Below, piece after piece: positions 14,901 to 18,359 of a DNA stretch of 18,359 nt. Position 1 is the stretch's first letter; the number at the start of each line of letters is the position of its first letter. The translations under genes and the position numbers were made by a program. The notes under the pieces were generated by a model. That model did no database searches and was not told the DNA's origin. It saw only the letters and a list, made by a program, of their open reading frames with translations. Location of the stretch: positions 1 to 18,359 of the forward strand of contig CAYPOT010000070.1 of assembly GCA_964412455.1 (NCBI GenBank). The letters are read 5' to 3'. This DNA is from JAAXXJ01 sp964412455. GTDB taxonomy: Bacteria > Nitrospirota > UBA9217.

Positions 14901-17098
14901 CTCGGAGAAACAACCGTGGTATTCGTCGCCGACTGCCAAACTCCGTTTACCTGCACCCAGAAACGTACCTTATTTGTCGCGTCCTCGGGCAACGCGAGTA
15001 CGGCTCCGACATTTGGATTGTCCCCCTCTTTGAAACTGAAGATGGTCTGACGCGTTCCTGAAGCGATCCTGCCGGGGTTTATCCAGGCTTCTACAGCAAT
15101 ATTTTGCATTGCTTGAAATACAGCCGAATCTGTGATCGTCACGCGGTCGTTTGCGCCGTCAAAACTTCCGGCATAAGTACCTATTTTTGCACTCGGGCTG
15201 AATATTGCACCATTTACAGTCCCGGCGTGGCCGACGACTGATGAATCCTGCCAGTCGTTGTCCATGTGCCACAGACCCACGAGGCCGGTCTTGTTGATCT
15301 TTATCTCATTGGATTTTGTTGCTTCAACGTTTCCGGACTTGTCTGTAGACCGGTAATACAGCGTATTCACTCCATCGGTGTCCATGCCGAATGGGGACGC
15401 ATACGTTGACCAGGACGTCCCGTCGAAGCTGTATTCAGTCTTAGCAATGCCCGAACCTTCACTGCCGTCAGAAGCTGTGAGCGTTATGGTGACCGCGGAA
15501 TAATACCAGCCGTCCTTTCCCTTGATCTCTTTTACGGACAGTGTCGTGACCGGAGCGGATATATCATGAGTGGTGAAAACGATCTGCTGCTGGCCCTTGT
15601 TTCCGACTGCGTCCGTGGGATAGACCGTAACCAGGTAGCTATCGGAAGGCAGCGGCGATGTGGACGGTGTGAATATGATCGTTTTTGCGCCAGACTTCAT
15701 CCACGAACCCGAAACGGCATGGTTGGCTGAGTTCTTGACCGTTGCTCCAACAATGCTTTGATCAAGATCAATGCCAGCATAGGTGTCAACAAGATTAATA
15801 GTGACGGCTGTCACTGGTTTTGCAGTATCCGAATTATTCGCCGGATAGGTGCCTTCGATCACCGGCGGCATGTTGTCGTAGATGACCGGCTTCAATACCG
15901 GCAAGCTTTGTTTGAACGTCGCATCAACAGCGATAACGTTCAGGAGATTTGCTCCCGGCTGAAGCGTTCCGTATATTCCTTCCCATATTTCCATGTTGTC
16001 GAGGGGGGCGATCTTTTTATTGTTCACCCAGATCGAGGTGCCGATGGTCTTGCTCCCGGACAAGTTGATGGTGCTCGTACCTACCACGGAAGGAACAGGA
16101 TCGAGGACCGGAGACGGCGGAGCGGCCGGATCACCGGGACGTGCATTGGCATGGAAGGCGATCTCCTCTGCTGTGAGGACGCGCTTATAAATGGCGACTT
16201 CATCGATGAGTCCGTTGAAATATTGAACTCCTGAAGGATCGCGCCCTATATTAAATGGTATAGTGCTCACTTTCAGCGCCGTAATGGTCGACGTTTTCGT
16301 TTGGACAGCCTGGGTCCCATTGACATACAGATTCAGAATGCCGGCATTAAAAGTCGCCGCCACGTGATTCCACGCGTTTACAAGAATCGGAGCGGTGGTG
16401 GTTATAAGATTGTCATAAGCGGTGCCGTTGCCGCTGATGTCCACCCGCAGATTGCCTGACGGCGCAAGCCCGAATTGGTAGGCATAATTTCCCGCGCTGC
16501 CGAACTTGCTGATGATCTGCCGGTAGTTTCCGATATCGTTTGGTTTAATCCATGCTTCTAGCGTCATAGTCGACGCAAGGTCTAAACTAGCGTTGTCTGC
16601 TACTTGTATAAAGCTGCTGCTCCCGTTAAGACTGGCTGACTGCGTGCCGACTCGCATGTCGGTGCTGAACGCAGGTCCATTTATCGGTGCGCCGTTGTTG
16701 TTATTCCCCGACGAATCTCCCCAGTCTCCATCCATGTGCCACAGACCGACTAGGTCCGGATCACCCTGGTTTTCCGGATTCACTGCCAGCGTCACCGGCT
16801 TTCCCATATAGGTGCCGTCCGCGGCAGTGACGGGCCAGGAGACGCTCACCGGCTTCGTGCTCATGCTGCCGTACGTCCCCTCGGGAATGGCGACGCTCAC
16901 CGGCTTGCTGTTCATCTCGCCATTGATGCTCGTCGGTACGGCTACGCTCACGGGTTTGCTGTTCATCTCGCCATTCATCCCAGTGGGTACAGCAACGGAC
17001 ACGGGATGGGAAATAGTGTCAGCTCTAACGTTGACGACACCTGCTGGGAAAAGCAGCACGTAAGAGATCAGAATGTTCAACAGGGCTCTAAATTTCAT
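2585..17098 (-). CDS. Giant exported Rhs/YD-repeat protein with LamG, Ig and FN3 modules
   Basis: A 4837-residue protein with no interruption; ordinary Rhs proteins are about 1500 residues. The ATG at 17098 follows AAAGGA with 5 bases spacing. Modules in order (approximate residues): Sec signal peptide 1-26; 17-residue repeats 31-113; LamG 115-320; Ig-like modules; LamG 606-815; six copies of an Ig-type repeat with the pattern DPV...L-G-T-K...VN, mixed with three larger Ig-like units containing NLVDTYAGIDL-type segments; fibronectin-III modules from 1563 to about 1855, near 2050 and at 2360-2640; CARDB-like segments about 2995-3200; a carboxypeptidase-regulatory-like module 3204-3300; Pro/Gly linker 3483-3572; DUF6531-like entry from 3573; YD repeats about 3690-4625; Rhs core 4628-4730 ending DPFGL; Cys-rich tip 4731-4837. 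The expected role is a surface or secreted adhesive stalk carrying a closed Rhs shell with a variable tip. The signal peptide, and the absence of a recognised PAAR domain, argue against type VI delivery. The tip activity is unknown. Confidence 0.95.
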   Translation of the reverse strand: MKFRALLNILISYVLLFPAGVVNVRADTISHPVSVAVPTGMNGEMNSKPVSVAVPTSINGEMNSKPVSVAIPEGTYGSMSTKPVSVSWPVTAADGTYMGKPVTLAVNPENQGDPDLVGLWHMDGDWGDSSGNNNNGAPINGPAFSTDMRVGTQSASLNGSSSFIQVADNASLDLASTMTLEAWIKPNDIGNYRQIISKFGSAGNYAYQFGLAPSGNLRVDISGNGTAYDNLITTTAPILVNAWNHVAATFNAGILNLYVNGTQAVQTKTSTITALKVSTIPFNIGRDPSGVQYFNGLIDEVAIYKRVLTAEEIAFHANARPGDPAAPPSPVLDPVPSVVGTSTINLSGSKTIGTSIWVNNKKIAPLDNMEIWEGIYGTLQPGANLLNVIAVDATFKQSLPVLKPVIYDNMPPVIEGTYPANNSDTAKPVTAVTINLVDTYAGIDLDQSIVGATVKNSANHAVSGSWMKSGAKTIIFTPSTSPLPSDSYLVTVYPTDAVGNKGQQQIVFTTHDISAPVTTLSVKEIKGKDGWYYSAVTITLTASDGSEGSGIAKTEYSFDGTSWSTYASPFGMDTDGVNTLYYRSTDKSGNVEATKSNEIKINKTGLVGLWHMDNDWQDSSVVGHAGTVNGAIFSPSAKIGTYAGSFDGANDRVTITDSAVFQAMQNIAVEAWINPGRIASGTRQTIFSFKEGDNPNVGAVLALPEDATNKVRFWVQVNGVWQSATNTTVVSPSNWYHVVGTYDGASINIYVNGTLEGQTAALGTMTNAVGSATSTITIGARASNNTHWYQGLIDELAIYNRPLSVLEIQEHYRSYSIQSPTVDPVPSPTTVAEITLSGTKPANTALVVNGTTVVPLDGQTAWQGAYTLQPGMNNLSVSAMDADGFHSQAVLVPVALDIAAPAVTSTSPVNNGVFNTAVPNVVFNLTDAFSAIDLAATYADASVRSGSGLNVPGAWSASGTGLTGSVTFTPDFTLNEGTYTAAITPTDALGNHSTHTITFTVDATPPPVPTIDPILVPSRTTTKTITGTKSLDTAAVIVACTGATVGAVSYPTSLTWSVTVSGLHEGSNTVTAYAVDGAMNPSSSTQMTFTVDTLPPAAPVVDPPSTPTKQSSITLTGTKEAGSYLFVNNVKTGAAYADTVWSYPVNLTSEGNNAFVLFAQDEAGNPSTSATVNVVRDTTGPRISTTTPSFNAFINHLGSVDIILVDDNSAVDLQESIKNNEVKHSSNTVISGSWTTQAGGHIIFTPNAGTVLSDGVYTVTIKPVDILGNTVTLTFSFTLDNGLPTVQSLTMNPLSPHKAETVSFSVTFSEDMLITVPPSVSFKGECLLCFTSTPITSGNWANNRTWTGSYLFTSGTGDGSYAVTIADAKDKAGNVMASHSIASAFVLDTTAPAAPGIDPVTTPTNVRNQVLKGAREAYAELWINGSRRLSSDPSPATTTTWTYSMPLTEGTNTLTITARDAAGNDSAPSIATIMVDSTPPVFTVNPYSNPSATATQTLTGTKEPNCVVKVNNTQIYSTLDSNPTWTYTVTLTSGITNRFVFTAADTLGNTTTRTVDILFDNAPPAALGLGVLTADGSGNGTEVTLSWAAYPETTDVGYYSIFRSSVAFTDVAGMTSIGTVNKGAKTYKATGLTQGSTYYFAVVPVDQAGNQINTVNIASAVPTDTKAPEEVTNLAATAGYTGAQGNFITITWNPSANTMGDLADQIVYVDSGTGYDIGTPLGKTATTFTKTGLVDATKYKFKLMVKDTLGHESQGVIIEAMTRLANPVNLAATTTSGKATLSWSAVSSTYASYVKQYNIYRKTSTAQQTDIGMMTLIGTVARTVTTYNDTGLTNDTTYQYAVTVLNTSGAERTDAQSISAAPRADSTGPVIDTFSIINGQVVTAPITITATAHDGESAMGSMELSVDGTIVATQTSGSMSYFWNVVASTDGNHAIKLRALDSKGNATEDPRQVIVSLAQPAMPAITGHSMTQTSPSYVVTATGTAPLFTTVTLKVNGVVVATSPSTSSSTFTFNSIALVEGDNVLAVKASHRGGESAYTPDYKILVDTGAPPAPQNLAGQVLPGGLIRFIWTNGAGELPMGYNLYVSSSSFSSRTAAGVTKTNTSSITYQYKEYNPGDDGLKYYAVTAVDSAGNESGISNVVAMSSDRTAPSVTSIQYTVDSIPVSSAVGPGSVTVAVTVSEPLKELPFFSLEPQEGSPIVVTMAKVDDTHYAGTFAITAQSPQGPTTYKFSGKDMIGNRGNAQGAGITIDVQGPVAVIQSPLTTMQIKPELVDVNLVLNEASVMTPTVTLKAADGTTTLASGMTSADNGIHWTGTLAGSGMPEGKAEFLLSGAQDSLGNIGTTVSSGRYLLFYRNGVPPPGIPEGLAAKSEIAGAVTLTWYPVANPNSDLSTLTYNLYRRAEGETAATKIKTGIAGSPAQDTPPIDGTYYYSVTSVGLLGSESPASAEVQAFSDRTGPPAPQNLALSLGSGGVTATWTEVVDINSELGTPNSALPLKGYHLYRSSAAFTSSSGLTPVSKTPIAAAVDTSPSKTYRFYAVAAVDGLGNEGPLSEVKSIDFPVSPVRNLALQRIDDAAPTLAWQAPQDGSIAGYHIYRNGSRITPYPVSDLSYTDGYAAVNTTYGVSAVDNLGNESPVKQVTLPDLTMGLKAGTALRRGVLETLTIILSAGQGSSFTIDTLDVKVGTAPSSSLLGPFTLGANSALQLEKVAATAADALSPVSVFIQANWSPSPGVSIKVSRTTSADVLGSSSSMEIFNDPLVRNTDAKVRIKVNNIGTSQMEIVTSENNTKTTKVRINLKDQDGNLLSTGYLDQRVGSSIVNGAGYAVARINPNENFLSEPILLPVPVSAPYKVIIEAVIENTYYHYAKTDQVTAPGMKGATESYIQETAYRATAAPEKAFYAVAQPVVITGSAISNTPSTQGGEGGGEGALVPNVAVKLGVSVRGFDRFYTVTTDAIGRFTYTFTPGSNEAGDYSIWAVHPDVKDRTVQATFSIAGFTINPGIANVRMARNRTQDIPVTLVNYGGGTLTGLAFETTASTGVTVGVINPGDAKLTAGENQGITFRITTESTAPDTAWATMTAKTAEGLSVKLNANITVVSLIPIISTSPSYIDTGMVRGDQKIATFTVSNTGQETLRNARIEGPSTSWMVPTVNKAIGDVAPGASTTVGFMFSPPVTLTQGVYDDQIVIYSDNHIPYTYHIQVTVASDAVGSVYFDVMSELMEKVPNAVITFQHQSLTELLYTIKTVADGTVMKYDIPEGRYVFNITASGHKGFSGSFVISPGLTTTVPIALEATLVNIEWTVTPVAIQDVYQITVTQTFQTNVPTPVLVSEPASITIPDLQPGGVFNGEYTVTNYGLIAANDVNIQYPTSFGDYDIEILATLPKTLNAMQRATIPYRITRRITTAMLPLPSLGKGTGEGIVFAANSELNTRNSQLFNEVKGYGASCGGSFNFTVTATAIICPGALNERTVTRTTTYTVVSSCPPQPGGGGGTPSTGGWVPGMPYGYGGGIGSQGGGGGLPGGSGAISTLPNDEGCIYPASPNSPPGPPPGPPDAPPGSPPGNPPDRTQCSGSMLDIPNGTYIFTETDLKVPAHFMPIEMSRTYRSNQIIQVGDNWQFAAPMDSPLGYGWHSPWFTRAGEGSYMDGEGNYYVFGKDSSGNYLPHAETGLLLKKTASGYEVSKRGGNTSVFNASGRLKAIRDKRGNTVTLNYDTDNRLLSVLDVTNREVFTFAYNAEDHISSVTDVAGRTVSYSYDSHGNMTTAVLAHPNAEPITLSSYEYDLTVYPLLPLYCIYKTYVSGGVTITEVICYTGAATLNQPNSYHNLIKKTNVAGESYQITYNAKWRNKGIVVTITDPSGRTMTNTPGFGSRVFYSTDYEGRKYKRVMNDKGKVTLFAEVDERSNTDQVIRKTEYIENRIEKTIDAMGNVTTVQKDEWDNIISRTDAAGNTTKYAYTLDGKLQTITDPLGTVTRFEYDEYGKRTKDIIAAGTSDESVTTYTYTQYSELATITKGAATTTYEYNAAGQVNKIIDPTGNSTTMTYDGAGNLITRTQPLIGDITYSGYDYRGNPARVIDPNGNMTTYTYDASGRVLTVKALGDTVPTQYVYVQAGCTTCGGGAVGKIDYIILPEGNKIDYDYDTNGNLTQIKDNDGNSINYNYDKYGNKTGESIKDASGTLQKTLGYQYDLLNRQTRIVNPDAMYTENGYDSRGNRISLKTPNSTLTTYEYDAVNRLVKVTQPGNVATTYTYDRRNNLTSVTDANGNSTHYAYNAQNRVTETDSPDTGSTTYTYDLNGNLKTKTDAKGVTISYTYDALNRLTLIDFPADTDIVYTYDTCLNGKGRLCGMADASGTTSYEYTPKGQIKKETKLIDSVNYVTQYTYDQNGNMRTMSYPSGKVITYNYSNDRAITVLNGAANLATNIAYKPFGGMSAITYGNGLTSSIGYDTQYRLSSLATGTFQNLTYGYDNNGNITSIAPGKNYTYDALDRLGTANGPWGSLGWTYDGVGNRQTENANTYTYTPNTNKLTSVNGISFGYDNNGNTSSEALRVYTYNQNQRLIKVTDGAAIKGEYSYNGNGQRVKKLIDGVTTIFHYNLNGQIISESSSAGTITAEYVYLNGQPLAKMEGKNTYNYHNDHLATPQKMTDSSGTVVWSADYKPFGEATVNPSSTITNNLRFPGQYYDVETGLNYNYMRDYNPTIGRYIESDPVGIQEGHNHLFVYAKNNALRFDDPFGLQSGGAGGIDSCEYYNDLCKKKTDCGKPGDPYACKVYQCCKDFGTGPKKDCVRKCLIDEDKSKCADLPTESQRQNCRLGAHYKCYTSCSFYPAPWTVPSSCWSIVMGS
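2589..2594 (-). promoter_or_regulatory. Ribosome binding site inside the end of the giant gene
   Basis: GGGGAG, lying within the last codons of the giant protein (the G-S before its TGA) and 6 bases before the ATG at 2582. It decides the start of the 268-residue membrane protein and implies coupled translation. Confidence 0.7.
2909..3217 (-). other. Rhs-associated core domain
   Basis: Residues 4628-4730. It contains YHNDHLATPQKMTD, then WSADYKPFGE, the hallmark LRFPGQYYDVETGLNYNY and RDYNPTIGRYIESDPVG segments, and ends in D4726-P-F-G-L4730. In Rhs proteins this core plugs the YD shell, and the DPxGL motif marks the cut between shell and tip. All core hallmarks look intact, so autocleavage is plausible but not shown. 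Confidence 0.93.
4431..4466. repeat. In-frame short repeat, NSEL type (copy in YD shell)
   Basis: Contains TTGAGTTCGGAGTT (4444-4457), identical to 6813-6826, and adds the segment LKTPNSTLTTYEYD inside the YD-repeat shell. The same AACTC-CGAACTC pattern on the coding strand gives the T-P/R-N-S motif of the other copies. It keeps the reading frame. Confidence 0.6.
6383..6652 (-). other. Gly-rich then Pro-rich linker before the Rhs shell
   Basis: Residues 3483-3572 of the giant protein. The first half is glycine-rich (PGGGGGTPSTGGWVPG, GSQGGGGGLPGGSG), the second proline-rich (PPGPPPGPPDAPPGSPPG). It separates the adhesive Ig/FN3 stalk from the DUF6531/YD shell and is probably a flexible, extended spacer. 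The DNA strand bias is strong here (runs of C/G in triplets), which makes it prone to slippage and assembly error. Confidence 0.85.
6794..6828. repeat. In-frame short repeat, NSEL type (linker copy)
   Basis: Holds TTGAGTTCGGAGTT (6813-6826) and encodes ANSELNTRNSQLFNE between two stalk modules. It shares the N-S-x-L units with 9619-9646 and 4431-4466 and adjoins a second, different repeat at 6834-6881. Confidence 0.65.
6834..6881. repeat. In-frame GEG-type dispersed repeat, copy 1
   Basis: The coding strand has purine-rich G runs (GGGTACGGGCGAGGGG) that encode LPLPSLGKGTGEGIVF in an interdomain linker. The L-P-S-L-G-x-G-x-G-E-G pattern is one I associate with widespread intergenic repeats of environmental proteobacteria that also land in genes. 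A related copy is at 8309-8349. Confidence 0.5.
8309..8349. repeat. In-frame GEG-type dispersed repeat, copy 2
   Basis: A C-rich plus-strand stretch whose coding strand (GAGGGCGGGGGTGAGGGG) gives NTPSTQGGEGGGEGALVPN between stalk modules. It resembles 6834-6881 in base pattern and in the encoded G-x-G-E-G motif, and its composition is out of line with the neighbouring beta-sandwich sequence. Confidence 0.5.
9619..9646. repeat. In-frame short repeat, NSEL type (FN3 copy)
   Basis: GAGTTCGGAGTT occurs twice with a 14-base period (9621-9632 and 9635-9646) and encodes NSELGTPNSAL within a fibronectin-III loop. The insertion lengthens the loop between the strand ending in TEVVDI and the next, starting LKGYHLYR. 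Confidence 0.7.
10607..10634. repeat. Two 14-bp units with CGGTATACTGT core
   Basis: CGGTATACTGT occurs at 10607-10617 and 10621-10631, a 14-base period, encoding TSIQYTVDSIPVSS at the start of an Ig-like module. The TATAC palindromic character and spacing differ from the surrounding coding sequence and suggest another short inserted repeat. Confidence 0.45.
14654..15283 (-). other. Second LamG/concanavalin-like domain
   Basis: Residues about 606-815 of the giant protein. It begins GLVGLWHMDNDWQDSS, contains the LamG hallmarks VEAWINPG, WYHVVGTYDG and INIYVNGTLEG, and ends LIDELAIYNRPLSVLEIQEHY. It is a paralogue of the first LamG unit and is probably a carbohydrate- or matrix-binding sandwich fold. 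Confidence 0.9.
16139..16756 (-). other. First LamG/concanavalin-like domain
   Basis: Residues about 115-320. It begins LVGLWHMDGDWGDSSGNNNN, with LEAWIKPND, WNHVAATFN, LNLYVNGTQ and GLIDEVAIYKRVLTAEEI. These are the usual LamG_3 segments. It lies immediately after the N-terminal short repeats and would be the outermost adhesive module if the protein is anchored by its other end. Confidence 0.9.
16760..17008 (-). repeat. N-terminal 17-residue tandem repeats (KPVSVAVP type)
   Basis: Residues 31-113 hold five units: HPVSVAVPTGMNGEMNS, KPVSVAVPTSINGEMNS, KPVSVAIPEGTYGSMST, a KPVSVSWP unit and a shorter KPVTLAVN unit. The first two are nearly identical as DNA (51-base period) and the later ones have diverged, so the array probably grew from the signal-peptide side. 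Confidence 0.9.
17021..17098 (-). other. Sec signal peptide of the giant protein
   Basis: MKFRALLNILISYVLLFPAG followed by VVNVRA-DT: a basic start, a hydrophobic core at residues 5-20 and a V-R-A cleavage site near residue 26. It indicates Sec export across the inner membrane. No lipobox cysteine is present. Confidence 0.85.
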
Positions 17099-17103
17099 TA
17101 GCG

Positions 17104-17109
17104 TCCTTT
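17104..17109 (-). promoter_or_regulatory. Ribosome binding site of the giant gene
   Basis: AAAGGA, 5 bases before the ATG at 17098. It supports that start over any internal one, as does the signal peptide that follows. Confidence 0.7.
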
Positions 17110-17142
17110 GATATTAAAAATAATCTTTAGACGTATCCCAGT

Positions 17143-17225
17143 TCGTCATTCCGGCGGAAGCCGGAATCCAGTCTGTTCAAAAAGTTTCAAGTGCCCTGGA
17201 TACCCCGCTTTCGCGGGTATGACGA
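17143..17225. repeat. Inverted pair of REP-like hairpins
   Basis: The left unit (17143-17171) begins TCGTCATTCCGGCGG and ends GGAATCCAG, with the perfect stem TTCCGGC/GCCGGAA around GGAA. The right unit (17196-17225) is its inverted partner, beginning CTGGATACCCCGC and ending GGGTATGACGA, with its own stem and one bulged base. Such GTCATTCC...GGAATCCAG units are common dispersed repeats in proteobacteria. The pair lies between two co-directional genes, 24 bases after the stop of the glycine-rich gene, and could act as terminator or mRNA stabiliser. Confidence 0.8.
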
Positions 17226-17248
17226 CTTTTTACGAGATCATCAAGTAA

Positions 17249-18359
17249 TTACGACTTCATCTGCTTAGCAGGTATTTCCTTCCCGCTTGCGGTGATGTAC
17301 GTCATCGTTGAACCACCGCCCATGGATGCCTCGACCCGCACTTTTTCCACCAGCTCGCCCTGCGCATAGATCGGCCCCATGCAGAGAGATGCAAGCTGGA
17401 ATGTCACGGAAGCAGTCAGAACCGATGGATAGGCTTTAGAAATAGTAATCTGAACAGAAACGGATGAAGAGGTATCGGTTCCGCTGAGATTGCCCGTTGC
17501 GGAAGTGGCTGACCCCACTGCCGGAGACGCCTTGAGTGTGACCGTAGTGTTGGCAGGAATATTTGCGCCGGTAACGACAACGGTTATCGGGTTCTGCGTA
17601 TTAAACGGCAGCATTACATCCGGCGAGCCGAAAGAGCCCTTTGGGACTGATGGAGAATCCACGCCGCCTGCAGAAGTAATAGTCAATGTAGGCATGTTCG
17701 TCGGGATCACTTCATAGGCATATCCCAAAGACATCGGAGGATTGGTCCCCGCTGTGCGCGTGACGCTCGAAGCTTCCAGTCGAATACGGCCTGCGCCACC
17801 TGCGCCGCCCGGAGTCCAGTTAGCACCACCTCCACTTCCGGTCGTCGCCGTCAGAGTACCGTTGCCGGATATCGTGTTGGCAATAAGTCTTATACTTCCT
17901 CCGCTTCCTGCGCCGCCACCACCTGGATAACTGTTTTCGCCATTTATGCCATTTCCACCATTGGCTGTAATAGCTCCGGTGACATTAATTGTGCCGGAAG
18001 AAGCAATCAGGATAGCACCGCCACCGCCGCCACCTGCTCCCCCTGTGTATATGTTTGTACCGCCTGCACCGCCTCCACCGGAACCGCCAATCAATGGGAG
18101 AATTCTCTCGTTTCCGTAGCTGGTACCGCCTGCTCCTCCCGGTGAATTAGCGGTATAAGTACCGCCACCGGCGCCATTTGCTCCAAATCCTCCACCTCCG
18201 CCCCCGCCCGAAACCGGGGCAGGAGGAGCCGGGGTGTTTCCTCCGCCTCCTGTAGTATTTGTCTCATCAGTATCCGAAGCGTTTGTGCATCCCGGGTCGG
18301 AAAGATCGATAAGTCCGTCGCCGTCGTCGCAGTATCCGAGATCGTCGCCGTGATCGCTG
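17249..18359 (-). CDS. Glycine-rich surface/secreted protein, 3' part
   Basis: The frame is open from the window edge (first full codon at 18358) to TAA at 17249, at least 369 residues, with its start outside. The visible start has acidic D-x-D-rich segments (DDGDGLIDLSDPGC) that suggest calcium-binding or thrombospondin-like repeats. A linker TPAPPAPVSGGGGGGG and glycine-rich repeats follow, of the kind GGAILIASSGTINVTGAI and GGSIRLIANTISGNG, which have a beta-helix-like spacing. The C-terminal part (about 190 residues) is an ordinary beta-rich domain containing TLTITSAGGVDSPSVPKG and PITVVVTGANIPANTTVTLKA. An internal TTG at 18094 is not the start. Together with the giant gene it probably forms a pair of co-expressed exported proteins. 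The function is unknown; a cell-surface matrix role is inferred. Confidence 0.85.
   Translation of the reverse strand, partial: SDHGDDLGYCDDGDGLIDLSDPGCTNASDTDETNTTGGGGNTPAPPAPVSGGGGGGGFGANGAGGGTYTANSPGGAGGTSYGNERILPLIGGSGGGGAGGTNIYTGGAGGGGGGAILIASSGTINVTGAITANGGNGINGENSYPGGGGAGSGGSIRLIANTISGNGTLTATTGSGGGANWTPGGAGGAGRIRLEASSVTRTAGTNPPMSLGYAYEVIPTNMPTLTITSAGGVDSPSVPKGSFGSPDVMLPFNTQNPITVVVTGANIPANTTVTLKASPAVGSATSATGNLSGTDTSSSVSVQITISKAYPSVLTASVTFQLASLCMGPIYAQGELVEKVRVEASMGGGSTMTYITASGKEIPAKQMKS

Noticed and set aside
17249..18094. TTG at 18094 as the start of the glycine-rich gene
   Set aside because: The same frame stays open for 88 more codons of coherent sequence to the window edge, so the gene is truncated by the window.

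Overview
The window is a minus-strand gene cluster from what is probably a Gram-negative bacterium. The giant Sec-exported YD-repeat protein with LamG and fibronectin modules, the glycine-rich partner gene, the REP-like hairpin pair and the in-frame dispersed repeats together resemble genomes of the Desulfobacterota/Geobacter group or Nitrospirota. That placement is inference; there is no rRNA or core gene to confirm it. No tRNA, rRNA or CRISPR array was seen.

Layout in the direction of transcription (right to left): (1) 18359-17249, the 3' part of a glycine-rich surface or secreted protein whose start lies outside the window. (2) 17225-17143, two REP-like hairpins in inverted orientation in the 150-bp intergenic gap. 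(3) 17098-2585, one uninterrupted gene for a 4837-residue exported protein. In order it has a signal peptide, 17-residue repeats, LamG, Ig-like, LamG, a long run of Ig-like and fibronectin-III modules, a carboxypeptidase-regulatory-like module, a Pro/Gly-rich linker, a DUF6531-like entry, a YD-repeat shell, the Rhs core ending in DPFGL, and a 107-residue tip with 13 cysteines. (4) 2582-1776, an AT-rich gene for a protein of about 8 membrane spans, starting 2 bases after the giant gene's stop with its Shine-Dalgarno inside the giant gene. (5) 1723-595, a RAYT/Y1 (HUH) transposase unit bounded by a perfect 26-bp inverted repeat and flanked by short tandem repeats with a GGGGA core. (6) 504-118, an AT-rich gene for a 4-span membrane protein. 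(7) 105-22, a very short reading frame for a 27-residue single-span peptide whose strong Shine-Dalgarno overlaps the preceding stop codon.

The cluster reads most economically as an exported polymorphic (Rhs/YD) surface protein with an exchangeable cysteine-rich tip, followed by AT-rich membrane-protein genes in the place where immunity genes usually sit. GC content falls from about 58% in the body of the giant gene to about 42% in its tip and about 22-30% in the membrane-protein genes (hand-counted sample lines). This fits a mobile tip/immunity cassette, but toxin and immunity functions are inferred, not shown. The transposase unit has apparently inserted between the two membrane-protein genes. 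The giant gene also carries several short dispersed-type repeats that stay in frame and lie mostly in interdomain linkers.
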